A program made the position numbers and the translations under genes. The notes under the pieces are model-generated. The model was not told the origin of the DNA. It worked only from the letters and a program-made list of their open reading frames with translations, and made no database searches. DNA of 64,000 bases from Cheiracanthium punctorium (taxonomy: Eukaryota > Arthropoda > Arachnida > Araneae > Cheiracanthiidae): NCBI GenBank assembly GCA_038373885.1, contig JAWZYV010013534.1, positions 1 through 64,000 of the forward strand, read 5' to 3'. Shown piece after piece: positions 45,822-56,504 of this stretch. Numbering within the stretch: the first letter of the stretch is position 1; each line of letters opens with the position of its first letter.

Positions 45822-46259
45822 CCCTTTAACGCGCAGTGATCCCTCTCTGGGAACACCAAACTCTGACGTTTTGACTGTTGCCAGTCACGAAGAATAGATT
45901 TGATTTCTATAAAGATAGTTGCGGGTGACATAGCTCCACGATAATCCTTTACTTTTTAGCACGTCATTTCCCATCAAAAAATGGTCACGATTATTTTTAA
46001 CAGCACTGACATCTGCTGAAAAATGGAAGAATGCGAGAACAGCTGGATAGATTGCCCAATGCTGAAAAAAGGGTAGCCGTTGCCATCGCTCGACTTAACT
46101 ACCAGCAAGATGGCGGACGATCGAAACGTTCATCGCGTGCCACAGATCTAGAGAACCTTTATTGACGACAGCTGGCTGTGCGCTCGCACAGCCAGCAAGT
46201 GCACTTCAAGTTGGGAAAGATAGCACTATCAAGTTGGGAAAGGGTCGCGCCTCAAAGGG
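45822..46259 (+). mobile_element. TTAA foldback MITE, copy 8, complete
   Basis: TTAA at 45818-45821 and 46260-46263, both termini intact. Much of the second arm is replaced by a short AAGTTGGGAAAG duplication near 46208-46250. Confidence 0.92.
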
Positions 46260-46272
46260 TTAATACCAAATA

Positions 46273-46500
46273 TTGGGTTGGCAAAAGTTTCCGGCCTTTC
46301 TTTTTTATAATTTGAACATTCCGCTTGTCATTAAATGTTTTTGGCATAATATGTTTATTCGAACGAGTATGTTTTATTCTACCGGAATTTATGTTTTGTT
46401 TCTGTGTTGAGTCAATTTATATTAACTTTCAGATAATTAAAATGGACTATCAAGTTGAGGAAAAGGAGCATTTTTGACACCTCCTTCTTTTTTAAGGTAT
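46273..46500 (+). mobile_element. Possible truncated mariner end
   Basis: TA then TTGGGTTGGCAAAAGTTTCC resembles the terminal repeat of mariner elements. About 170 bp on, an ATG-started run reads MDYQVEEKEHF before a stop, similar in style to a mariner transposase N-terminus. No right end was found. Confidence 0.4.
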
Positions 46501-46757
46501 GAGACTACCCGAACATTTCTTGCTTCGTGAAAAATTCAGATTTGTTTTATTTGCTTATTTTATAGATCACACGATTAGGATTCTAAAACCGTTTTACTTT
46601 TGTTTCTACGATAACTAGAAGCTAAGATATACAAAAAATAATGAACCAGAAGGATGGCATTGTACACCGTATTAAAAATCTCTAAGCGCGTCTTCTGAAG
46701 AAGCGTGTTTTTCGTAAATTTTCTTACGATAAATGTCGTCTCTCATAACGTGTTTAA

Positions 46758-47323
46758 CCCTTTGAGGCGCAACCCTTTCCCAATGCGGAAGAAAGGGCAG
46801 CCGTTGCCATCGCTCAACTTAACTACCAGCAAGATGGCGGACGATCGAAACGTTCATCGCGTGCCACAGATCTAGAGACCTTTTTTTGACGCAGCTGGCT
46901 GTGCCCGCGCACAGCCAGCTGCGTCAAAAAAGGGTCTCTAGATCTGTGGCACGCGATGAACGTGCACAGCCAGCTGCGTCAAAAAACGGTCTCTAGATCT
47001 GTGGCACGCGATAAACGTTTCGATCGTCCGCCATATTGCTGGTAGTTAAGTCGAGCGATGGCAACGGCTGCCCTTTTTTCAGCATTGGGCAATCTATCCA
47101 GCCGTTCTCGCATTCTTCCATTTTTCAGCAGATATCAGTGCTGTTAAAAAATAATCGTGACAATTTTTTTACGGGAAATGACGTGCTAAAAAGTAAAGAA
47201 TTCTCGTGGAGCTATGTCTCCCGCAACTATTTTTATAGAAATGAAATCTATTCTTCGTGACTGGCAACAGTCAAAATGTCAGAGTTTGGTGTTCCCAGAG
47301 CGGGAACACTGCGCGTTAAAGAG
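46758..47323 (-). mobile_element. TTAA foldback MITE, copy 9, complete with duplicated hairpin centre
   Basis: TTAA at 46754-46757 and 47324-47327. The full unique segment and both arms are present. A block of about 55 bp around GTGCACAGCCAGCTGCGTCA and CTCTAGATCTGTGGCACG is repeated in tandem at the hairpin centre. Confidence 0.93.
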
Positions 47324-47340
47324 TTAAAGTACTACACCCC

Positions 47341-47520
47341 GCCAGTGGCCGAGAGCATTTGGGCCCTCAACTGGTAGACGGAAGGTGCTTGGTTCAAACC
47401 CAAGCCGCGTTCGTTGACCTAAACGTTCGGAGTTTTCTGCGGTTTTCTTTGAAATTTCGCGTAAGTACAGGTTAGGGCCCCTTAGAATGTTCCCTTCGGA
47501 GGACAACCCTCCCCTCGACA
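47341..47520 (+). mobile_element. tRNA-derived SINE (Ser/Leu-like head)
   Basis: A-box AGTGGCCGAGAGCATTTGGG and B-box GGTTCAAACC (47391-47400) have tRNA-like spacing for a long-variable-arm tRNA. The body contains CGGAGTTTTCTGCGGTTTTC and AGGGCCCCTTAGAATG. Related copies are at 22205, 44860 and 56505. It lies just upstream of the stomatin exon at 47730. Confidence 0.65.
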
Positions 47521-47569
47521 GATCTTTTCTACAAATATTTTGAAAATTTTAAAACCGGCCTTTTTTTTT

Positions 47570-47634
47570 CAGTGTCCCCCCCCCCTCTGCTGGTGTCACC
47601 CGGTGCGGTCCGCACCCCCCAAGCGACGCCATTG
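47570..47634. mobile_element. Possible hAT-like MITE remnant
   Basis: The right end AGCGACGCCATTG is the complement of a CAATGGCGTCGCT-type hAT terminus. The centre GTGCGGTCCGCAC is a perfect palindrome. The left end and duplication are unclear. Confidence 0.4.
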
Positions 47635-47729
47635 CGCTGCTTTACTCTTATATAATTATTACTACTATTATTTACTCAAATATGCTTATGATGAATGTTC
47701 ATTTCATGAAAAATTTCATCTCTTTCCAG

Positions 47730-47833
47730 CAAGTTCAAATGAAGGCCCTGGCTTGTGCGCCTTATTGCTCACGTGCTTTTCCTACCTCATTATTATCATC
47801 ACATTTCCTGTGTCTCTGCTGTTCTGCGTGAAG
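47730..47833 (+). CDS. Stomatin/MEC-2-like protein, membrane-hairpin exon
   Basis: Internal exon of a gene extending beyond the window. The acceptor is TCTTTCCAG (ends 47729) and the donor AAG|GTGAGG (47834). It enters in phase 1 (two bases complete a split codon) and leaves in phase 0. The peptide includes NEGPGLCALLLTCFSYL followed by a run of isoleucines, ITFPVSLLF and CVK. This matches the glycine-cysteine start and the single hydrophobic segment that inserts stomatin-family proteins as a hairpin in the inner leaflet, including the conserved Pro of the TFPxS turn. Family members scaffold lipids and regulate ion channels such as DEG/ENaC. Identification rests on this exon plus the next two reading continuously into the SPFH domain. 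The upstream exon was not found. The open frame extends beyond both splice sites, but those parts are intronic. Confidence 0.85.
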
Positions 47834-48369
47834 GTGAGGAAATTTCTATTTATTAAAAAAATGTTTATTATTAATTTTTTAGTGTATAAAAGTACTTTTC
47901 TGCATAAAATTTAAATCATGTAGTATGTAACAGGTACAGATACAGAAAATTTCTTTTCAGAATCGCTAACATTTAAAAAATAATTTGATCTAAACAAAAT
48001 GTACTATAAAGCAAAATGTTACCCTAAAGTTATGTGTGTTACCATAGTACAATTTTATTTATTATTACTTCCTGTAAGATTTTGATTAGTACATACACAC
48101 ACATATATATATATCAACCATAAAGTATTATAACTCATTTATAAAATCCCTGAAATATTGAAATTAAACTGTTTATAGATGATTTTATGTTGGTTCTGTA
48201 ATGTGTTACCGCCTCTCTCATAAAAAAATCTTTTGCGACTGCAAATTTGTAAGAAAATTGCAGTTTATGAAAACTGCACACAATTCACTAATGATAGGTG
48301 CACGTAATTTGCAAACGATTGACCAACGGATTTTGTTGTTTTTTATCTTTGAAAATGTTGCCCTTAAAG

Positions 48370-48403
<34 letters not shown>

Positions 48404-48540
48404 GCGGGGTTGGGGTTTGATGAATAAGCCCCCTACCCCGAATCCGCCACTGGCTCGTATTTTAATTATGGCAGCATTACTGTAAATAGACACTAATCCG
48501 GTACAGTGCCATTATAGTGTAGTCATTGTTAAGATACCAG

Positions 48541-48641
48541 GCCAGTGCCTTTATTTTTAATAATAGCCGGCACCCCGTCGTTTCATTTTAGTCATAAATT
48601 CAATGGTCCAGTGCCTTTATTGTGAGTGATGGCCGGCACAT
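48541..48641. repeat. Two imperfect 32-bp direct repeats, 65 bp apart
   Basis: CCAGTGCCTTTATT...GCCGGCAC at 48541-48575 and 48606-48641. Related CAGTGCC and GCCGTGCCGG words continue to about 48770. Confidence 0.7.
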
Positions 48642-49691
48642 GCAGTAGTGCCAGCAGAGTGCCGTTGCCTTCCCGGCTTCTGGCAAGGCACTTCTCGGGC
48701 GACCACTTTTGGTACGATTCAGTCGTTACTTTTTGCAGTGCCGTGCCGGTGCTGGACGTAAAGGGAGAATCGCACTGGTAAGGTACTCTGCTAGCAGGTG
48801 TGTGTTTGCTGGGCAGTTTTCTTCTTCCCGAGGGTGGTTACATTAGACAGGTTCCACTTATACGAAAAATTATAATTATGTATAACCTAGTTCGTGTTTT
48901 ATGTTACGTAACTTCAAATATACAAAATCAACAAAGGAAGTTCGACTTTTAATCGAATAGTTATTTGGGAGGGTGTGCGCCTTCTCAAAATGAATTCGAG
49001 TGTAAATAAAAATCCCTGCCATCGTTTATCGCCGTCATGTTTAAAGCATTGTTATTTGTGAGATATGACCCATGTATGTACAACAATGTTTGAATAATTT
49101 TTTGAGTGGTTACAGCATTGAATTTTTTTATATTAATGCCATTGAATTATCCTTACAACTAAAACTTGAAACATGTACTATTTATGCATAATAAAGTAAT
49201 AATAGTGAATTGGGATCTAGTGTGAAAAAGGAAAAACAGTCAAAGGGGTCGAAGTACAAAAAAAGGCTGGAATCACTGATTTAGATGAGCAGCACCTGAA
49301 TGTTGCTTTACGCCGTGTATTTTAAAAACAGTTTACTTTTGTCCTAAAAATAAAAAATCAAAGTAATAAAATATTATATTCATAAAAAAAATTAATATAA
49401 AGTTTAATATAAAGTTTTTTAAAATAAAATAATCAGCGATTTTTCTTCAAAATTAATTTGGTCTTTAAAGGCTAAAGCAAAATACTTGCGAATTATTTCA
49501 ATATTTGCAGTAAAAAGGAAACCCACTCGACTTTCCGAACACTTAGATTAAGATCATCACCAAGCATTCAAATAAACGCTTGAACACTTAAAAGAATTTC
49601 TCCCCATAGGCCATAATATAAAAGAAATCTTTGTCGCAGCCCTGTAGAAAAACTATAAGTCCTATACAAATCAAAATCAACACCGGTCTTA

Positions 49692-49924
49692 CAATGGTCA
49701 TTTATAACATATATACCCAATTTGAGCTCAATCGAATCCCCCGTTTAGGAGCTATCGAGTTCACACACATACACACATACACAGACATACATACATACAT
49801 CTCGTAAAAATAGCATAAATGAATTCAGAAGATCTCAAAACGTGTAAATACACCAAAATCTCGAAGTCGAATTCTTTTTATGATTACAATACTTTCCTTA
49901 TATGGTACATGTTCGGAAAGTAAT
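49692..49924 (-). repeat. Dispersed repeat, reverse copy of 1021-1262
   Basis: It shares the ordered blocks listed for that copy, with a CA/CATA-rich stretch replacing the GT run. Confidence 0.7.
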
Positions 49925-50150
49925 AATAATTAAAAACTTCGTAGTTCCAATTTTTCTGAACGTGCGGAAGGTGAAACTTTTGTGAGACTGAAGAAGTTTG
50001 AACCTTTCATAACACCGAAACATTCATTTGGTCGATAAATACGTTTTACGTGTGTTTTGTCGTTGCTGTTGACTGCTATTTTTAATATCTGCAGTGCTCT
50101 TATTCAGTTCGTGCTCGTAAATAATTTCCGCGAGGTTTTGTGAAAGTATA

Positions 50151-51344
50151 CAGGGTGTCCCAAAAAGGTGGTAACACGCTTTGATTCTTTATCTTTTTGA
50201 GATTAGGGGGGTGGGGGGGGCAATGTAAATGATGAAATGTTCAAAATAAGGTAGAAAAAGGACTAAGTTGTGTATTTTAAAAAGATACACTTTTTAAAAT
50301 TTGTATACGCGATTTCCGTACAAAAAAAATTCTCAGTTTGCAAAATCCCTCCCCCCTCCCGTACAATAATGAAGTGATACATCAAATTCCAGAATCATAT
50401 CCTAAAAAAGTATCAGAGATATGAAGATAAATAAATGCTGACTTAAACCCCTTTTCAGTATCTGTCGAAGGGGGAAAAATCACGTCAGATGATCGTATTT
50501 CAATATTCGTGCAGAAATTATGAAATAAAACATTTTTTTCACTCTAGTATTAAACTTTCACATTCAAATTCATGCATAGGCCCTAATCATCTTTGTTTAA
50601 GGATATCTTCGAGACGTTTTATGTGAAAAGCTGAAATTTGGTACATCACCGCATCAGCATATGGGGCACATTTTACTAATTGAAATTTTTTTACACTGGG
50701 GTTTTATACAAATTTTAAAATTCCAACTTTTAAAGCATTAACGACAGGAACTTTTCTTAACGTAGTCTTTTTTTCCTACCTTATTTTGAACATTTTTTTC
50801 AATTTACTTTGACCACCTATCTCTTAACCCTTTAACGCGCAGTGTTCCCGCTCTGGGAACAACAAACTCTGAGGCTTTGACTGTTGCCAGTCACGAAGAA
50901 TAGATTTTATTTCTATAAAAATAGTTGCGGGTGACATAGCTCCACGAGAATCCTTTACTTTTTAGCACGTCATTTCCCGTAAAAAAATTGTCACGATTAT
51001 TTTTAACAGCACTGACATCTGCTGGAAAATGGAAGAATGCGAGAACAGCCGGATAGATTGCCCAATTCTGAAAAAAGGGCAGCCGCTGCCATCGCTCGAC
51101 TCAACTACCAGTAAGATGGCGGACGATCGAAACGTTCATCGCGTGCCACAGATCTAGAGACCCTTTTTTGACGACAGCTGGCTGTGCCATCTGTGGCACG
51201 CGATGAACGTTTCGATCGTCCGCGATCTTACTGGTAGTTAAGTCGAGCGATGGCAACGGCTGCCCTTTTTTCAGCATTGAGAAAGGGGTTAAGGGTTAAT
51301 AGATAAAGAAATAAAGCGTGTTACCTCCTCTCTGGGACACCCTG
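50151..51344 (+). mobile_element. TA-type DNA element with long inverted ends, hosting a TTAA MITE
   Basis: The left end is CAGGGTGTCCCAAAAAGG after TA (50149-50150), the right end CTCTGGGACACCCTG (to 51344), followed by TG instead of TA. The inverted ends extend over about 45 bp (AACACGCTTTGATTCTTTA and its complement). Without the nested MITE (50828-51295 plus one TTAA) it is about 0.72 kb. A diverged relative is at 20876. No transposase frame. Confidence 0.85.
50828..51295 (+). mobile_element. TTAA foldback MITE, copy 10, complete, nested
   Basis: TTAA at 50824-50827 and 51296-51299. Inserted in the TA-type element whose sequence continues on both sides (ACCTATCTC | ...TAGATAAAG). Both arms of the hairpin are present with a shortened centre. 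Confidence 0.94.
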
Positions 51345-51396
51345 TGTGCTACAGTCATTTTGTTTTTTCTCTTATCATTTTTATTTTTCCTTTCAG

Positions 51397-51469
51397 GTCG
51401 TACAAGAATACGAGCGTGCAGTTATATTTCGCCTGGGCCGTCTTATGAAGGGTGGAGCCAAAGGACCGG
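51397..51469 (+). CDS. Stomatin/MEC-2-like protein, start of SPFH domain exon
   Basis: 73-bp internal exon. The acceptor is TTTCCTTTCAG (ends 51396) and the donor CCGG|GTGAGT (51470). It enters in phase 0, joining the lysine that ends the previous exon, and leaves in phase 1. It encodes VVQEYERAVIFRLGRLMKGG and then AKGP. This is the most conserved signature of the stomatin family (EYERAVIFRLGR) at the beginning of the SPFH/band-7 domain, following the membrane segment. The exact continuity of frame and of conserved residues across 3.56 kb of repeat-filled intron makes this a real gene rather than a pseudogene copy. The match is closest in style to MEC-2 and arthropod stomatins rather than to the mitochondrial SLP-2 branch. 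Confidence 0.95.
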
Positions 51470-51880
51470 GTGAGTTTGTGAGGGTCTAAAAATAGCCGGG
51501 GTCTTTATCGCGATCAATATGCAACATCGGAGTGTGCACGCTCTTCGTCTAAAGATGTCCAGTGTTTACGGGCAATCTTGAACAGATCGGACTAAAATGT
51601 GTTTCCTTCCCCCAACAATTCTCTTTAAAAAAGTATTGCATTCAAAATATTTTCCTTACTTTTTCTGTCCTAATACTTAAATTTGAAATACGTATACCCG
51701 TTAATGTTTGCTGTTCACTCTCGGTAAATATTTATAATTTTTTTGCGTTTTCAAAGTTTTAAAGTAGGTGAAGAGTTTTCCAGCATTAAAAAATGAAATA
51801 TTTATATAACACTACACATTTTTCACAAAATTAAAAAAGGAAAAAAGAAAAGAAATTGCATACACTGACAGGATGCCTTT

Positions 51881-52402
51881 TAGAGATGAGTTCGGGCTCA
51901 TTTTTTGAAGCCCGAGGACTTTTAATCCGAGCCCGCCAGAGCCCGAGCAATATTATTTAAGTCGGAGCCCGAAATTTCAACTAAAGATTAAAAAAAAAAT
52001 TCAATTACTTCATTGATAGAATACAATAAATTTTGCCGTTTGTGCAAATCACAGACAAATATAGTTGCAAACTACCAATGCGCATTCTAATTTTTTGTAT
52101 CCATTCTTTATCAAAAAATGTCGGATCTCATGACTCACTAAGGAATATAAACCGCCGTTCTAAAATACCCAAACAGCTTCACGCACCTTCTAGGCACACG
52201 TGCCGCTATTTTTATTTATTTATTTTTATAAGTACTTTTATTTTCCTCATGAATCACTTTTTAAAATCTGTTTCAAGCAGTATCTTCAATAAGGGAGAAA
52301 TTTTTCACGAGCCCGAGCCCGAACAGAATTGTGAATTACAGAGCAAGCCCGAGCCCGGGCCCGAAACGGGCTCGGGCTCGGGCTGAGCCCGTCTCATCTC
52401 TA
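51881..52402. mobile_element. hAT-like MITE, GCCCGAG-rich, long form
   Basis: The left end TAGAGATGAGTTCGGGCTCA and right end TGAGCCCGTCTCATCTCTA are inverted repeats. They are flanked by ATGCCTTT (51873-51880) and ATGCATTT (52403-52410), 7 of 8 matching. The right subterminal zone (52312-52390) is a run of GAGCCCGA/CGGGCTC words able to fold on itself. The short relative is at 4328-4589. Confidence 0.85.
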
Positions 52403-52410
52403 ATGCATTT

Positions 52411-53948
52411 CTACAGCCTAATAGTTTACGTCAAAACAATGCACACCCTGTATAAGAAAATACAATAATTAGCTACATTATTCAAAAAATTAGCTATATT
52501 ATTAACCTATCATATATTTTATATGTTATATGTATTATATTGAAATGACTTTAATGTTGCATACAAAGTGATAAAATTAATGTAATTTAGCTTTACTCTT
52601 TTATGTAAAAGAATTTTTATAATTATTGACTATGCTCTGTCGTTAACAAAACTCTTTTAAATACCATGCTAATCTCTTAAAAGCAGCTGACCTCCTTTCG
52701 CGAAACTGTAGTTTTTTGTGCACTATACATTAAGTTTGCAAAAACAACCTTTTTTTTTAAACTACGCATTACTGGAAAAAATAATATTTTCGAAGATACA
52801 CGTTCGTTTAAATTTTTCTCACTATAGGTAAACATGGAATTTCCTCTTGTGCTGTTTAATCTGGGTTGTTTTTTCTACTATCAAAACTCTCAAAGAGCAC
52901 ATCTGACCTCTCCCGAGTTCTGATGCTAAAAATAGCAACTTAGACAGAGATCGATAAGTGGAAACAGACAAAAACAGACTGATTTTAGAACTAGAGAATT
53001 GTTTGGCATCGCTTCCGGTTTTCTTAAGATGTGTTTTGTTGGGGGATAAGTTTGCCTAGTTTATGAGAACGGTGTTTGCGTAGTTCAAAAAATGAAATAT
53101 TTTGCATTTTAATCTTTGGTATTGGAAGAGTAGCCAGGGAGTGGCTGATGGGGCTGCAACCACCCTGGAAATAAGTAAAGATAAGATATTGGAGAAAATT
53201 ATGTATCCGCATCCGCGGATAACGTTAAAAAAATCACCTTAAGAAATTTGAGGCTCAGTTAGGGATCTAAGACGAAATTTTTTTAATAATGTATGTTTTC
53301 CAACTGCAAAGATTTAAAGCTCAATTTATAATTTATTTATTTGTTTTTTAATTCATTTTCATATGGGACACTTTTATAAAGCGTGAGAATTCCTCCTAAA
53401 AAAAAGTTATATGTTTAAAATATTTTTATAAGGTATGTTGCATACCAGTTTTTTTTTTTTTTTTTTGAGTTTTCAGCCACCCCTGAAAAAAACTCATACC
53501 GTGCTACTGTTCGGAATAATAATAAACAATCCTGATCGTATATATTGAGTGCATTTTCTTTTACTTCAGAGTTAAAGTATAACTTATAAAAATCTTTCAA
53601 TGAATCACCATTTATTATCGCATGCACATTGCGTGCATACACCTGAGTTAAACTCTGTGCGATAGGGTTAATCACAATTTTTTTAGAAAGTCAAAGTTTC
53701 AAATTCATAAAATGTTTTGGGTGTATCATTGAAGTATTCTTCTGCACAGTGGATTGAACGATCACCTTAAGTTCACCTTCTAGGTACTTCATACGCTATA
53801 TAACATTTAAAAAAATGCTGAAATGTTAAATACTTCTAGGATGACATTTTATTGTCTGAAGGTGTAGTTGAAAAAATTGGTTCGAAAGTTTAATCAGTGA
53901 GGGTAACAATCACTTTTTTGAAATTCAATTCTTTTAAATGAAGCAAGT
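52411..53948. other. No recognisable feature within the intron
   Basis: AT-rich, short frames only. Confidence 0.45.
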
Positions 53949-53956
53949 TGTGTAGA

Positions 53957-54204
53957 CAGTTGCGGATCCAGAAATTTTTTTTTGAGGGGCTAAATTTTGA
54001 AAAAAGCTTATTTCACCCAAACAAAATGTCCATTAAAGTAAAAGTTTTGTCTAAAGTAATGTAAAACTTTTTGGGAGGGGCTAAGTTATAAAAAAAGATC
54101 CTTTTATCTACTTAAAGTGTATAATGAAGCAGAATGTTACCCTTTAGCAATCTCTTTTGAGGGGGGGCTGAAGCTCCCTAGCCCCTCCACTGGATCCGCT
54201 ACTG
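53957..54204. mobile_element. hAT-like MITE with perfect 8-bp duplication
   Basis: CAGTTGCGGATCCAG and CTGGATCCGCTACTG termini are flanked by TGTGTAGA at 53949-53956 and 54205-54212. Confidence 0.92.
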
Positions 54205-54585
54205 TGTGTAGAAATTTCGTTTATTTACTGACGGTTTATTTCATATATCCGCCACATGAAATACTTCTTGGCTAGGCTCTTGTGTGACAAGCATGCAAAA
54301 GAGCACTTAGCTCAGGAAACGGATACATCCTCACACAGGTTGTCCATCAGCAACTAAAGGCAACTAAAAAGGAGACTTTTGATGCTAAATTCAAGATTAG
54401 TCAACTTGGGAAAATTTTTTTGGTTAAAAAATGCCATTTTCATACTATTTTCAAATAGTTGGTCACTGTTCCTGTAATTCAGGCAGCTAATTTGGTGATT
54501 GAAAAATACTATTTTGCTCTTTGTTATATCTCTTTCTTTTCCAAGCTTTATCTGTTATCAGACTGACTCCTAGAACATTCCTTAA

Positions 54586-55098
54586 CCCTTTGAGGCGCAA
54601 CCCTTTCCCAATGCTGAAAAAAGGGCAGCCGTTGCCATCGCTCGACTTAACTACCAGCAAGATGGCAGACGATCGAAACGTTCATCGCGTGCCACAGATC
54701 TACAGACCCTTTTTTTGACGACAGCTGGCTGTGCCCGTGCACAGCTAGCTGCGTCAAAATAGGGCCTCTAGATCTGTGGCACACGATGAACGTTTCGATC
54801 GTCCGCCATCTTGCTGGTAGTTAAGTCGAGCGATGGCAACGGCTGCCCTTTTTTCAGCATTGGGCAATCTATCCAGCTGTTCTCGCATTCTTCCATCTTT
54901 CAGCAGATGTCAATGCTATTAAAAATAATCGTGACCATTTTTGTTACGGGAAATGACGTGCTAAAAAGTAAAGGATTCTCGGTGAGCTATGTCACCCGAA
55001 ACTACTTTTATAGAAATCAAATCTATTCTTAGTGGCTGGCAACAGTCAAAACGTCAGAGTTTGGTATTCCCAGAGCGGGAACACTGCGCGTTAAAGGG
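54586..55098 (-). mobile_element. TTAA foldback MITE, copy 11, complete, best preserved hairpin
   Basis: TTAA at 54582-54585 and 55099-55102. The hairpin runs 54607-54864: two arms of about 125 bp, nearly perfectly complementary, around a short centre GTGCCCGTGCAC. Then comes the unique segment and the terminus CACTGCGCGTTAAAGGG. Total 513 bp. Confidence 0.95.
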
Positions 55099-55159
55099 TT
55101 AAGACTGTCTATTTTCATGTCATAGCTATTCTAGGGACCGAACTGAGATTCGGTCATCA

Positions 55160-55690
55160 TGATACATTTTTGTATTCATTAAAAATATTAATGTATGTGA
55201 AAGAACTGGAAATTAGGAACAAAATTTTTTAAGGTCGTATGTCGAAGAAAAAAAACTTTGTTTTTAGTCTTGTACACAAATTGAAATAAACTAATAGCAT
55301 TATGGTCTCCAAAATATTCCAGATGGTTCTTCATAAGCTGTTTTATACGCTGCAATAAGCGAAAAAGCTGTGGCTTTTGTGAAATTTTTAGAAAAAAATT
55401 CTTAAACGTGGATCTGAGCTGCAAGATTTTTCGAAGAGTGACACGTTTTGCAAAAATTTCCGATTTTTAAGAATTTTTTCTAAAAGTTTTGAAACTGATA
55501 CAGGTTTATCGTTTATTTCAGAATGTAGTACAGCTTGTAAAGAGACATTTTCAAAATTTTGGAGTGCCTGGCATAATTAGTTTATTTGTACTTATGTACC
55601 AAAATCACATGATTTTTTCGAACAACACCGTTATAATTTCGTTTTTTAATTTTGCTCCCCCCCCCTTAATGTCACTAGTAAATCTATAAT
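55160..55690. repeat. Large imperfect foldback
   Basis: The left half (about 55160-55440) is a diverged inverted copy of the right half (about 55440-55690). The words TTTAAGAATTTTTTCTAAAA and ATTAGTTTATTT recur in opposite orientation. Encoded short peptides on the two strands are also alike (GDHNAISLFQFVYK against GVPGIISLFVLMYQ). A third copy is near 20110-20370. The class is unknown. Confidence 0.6.
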
Positions 55691-56279
55691 GTTGCCTGTA
55701 TTCAATCAGTGTATGATAGCATTATTGTTGAATAGCAAAATTGTATATATATGATAATAAGTGTTATTGTATATATAAAAGACAGTAAGAAAATATTATG
55801 AGCAAGTTAATAAAAAATTAATTTGATTATTTCATCTTGTGATTTTATTTAATTTAATTTTTTTTATGTACCAATGTCAATAATATATTTATCAACTAAC
55901 TTTGGAGAAAGTGGTACCGCTTTGGCTACTGAAATTTCGAAAAAGGATGCTATTTGTGGAACTTTTTTACGCTTGTGAGACTACTAATGATACTATTTTA
56001 GTTTTCTGACAATGATGGACACCTTAATTGCTCGCCCTGGAAAATGATGGCAGATTTACTCGTAGGCCTTGACCGGGGTAGGCTAGGCTGAAACGCTAGA
56101 ATTTTCCTTTTCAACACTTTCCAACAAGGTTGAAAAGCGTTTATGATTTATGATTGTCTGTCTGTCCGTTCGTGCTACAACTGCCGTAAATATTCATCGA
56201 TTACTACGAAATTCATACATATTATTTTTACGCACAGTACCAAGTACCCTGTCGAAAATGGTTAACGTAGCATTATTAG

Positions 56280-56470
56280 ATCTTTCACAGGAGTACTAAA
56301 AAGAATTAAAATACATTAAGCTCTATGGGCAGTCATTTTTGAAAGCATAATTTTGAGATATTCGGATATTTCAAACAGAACAAAATTGATGTATGTTATT
56401 AAGGAGTACAAAAAAGCTATCCATCGAAAATAGTGCGTCTTTCTAGCGTTCTTTTACAGGGTATCGCAAA
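56280..56470. repeat. Diverged single unit related to the 35-44 kb tandem repeats
   Basis: AATACATTAAGCTCTATGGG followed by a TATTCGGATATTTCAAAC region and ACAGGGTATC mirrors the order of blocks at 43304-43480. Confidence 0.55.
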
Positions 56471-56504
56471 GTTAAATTAACAGTGATGTACAGTTTTTTT
56501 TATT

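Larger units (their letters stand above)
47834..51396 (+). other. Stomatin-like gene intron between first two visible exons
   Basis: 3.56 kb GT-AG intron. It holds a T31 run (48372-48402) next to a one-sided hAT end (GAATCCGCCACTG, to 48452), a 65-bp direct repeat (48541, 48606), and the reverse copy of the 1021 repeat. The nested DNA element at 50151-51344 is also inside. The 3' splice site lies only 52 bp beyond that element. Confidence 0.8.

Noticed and set aside
46799..47323. Recurring 60-75 codon frames at several MITE copies that encode similar peptides
   Set aside because: The peptide similarity follows from nucleotide identity of the MITE copies. Frames are not preserved between copies.
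47540..47914. 124-codon open frame taken as a complete gene
   Set aside because: Only 47730-47833 is coding by similarity. The rest lies outside consensus splice sites and includes a SINE/MITE-like leader.
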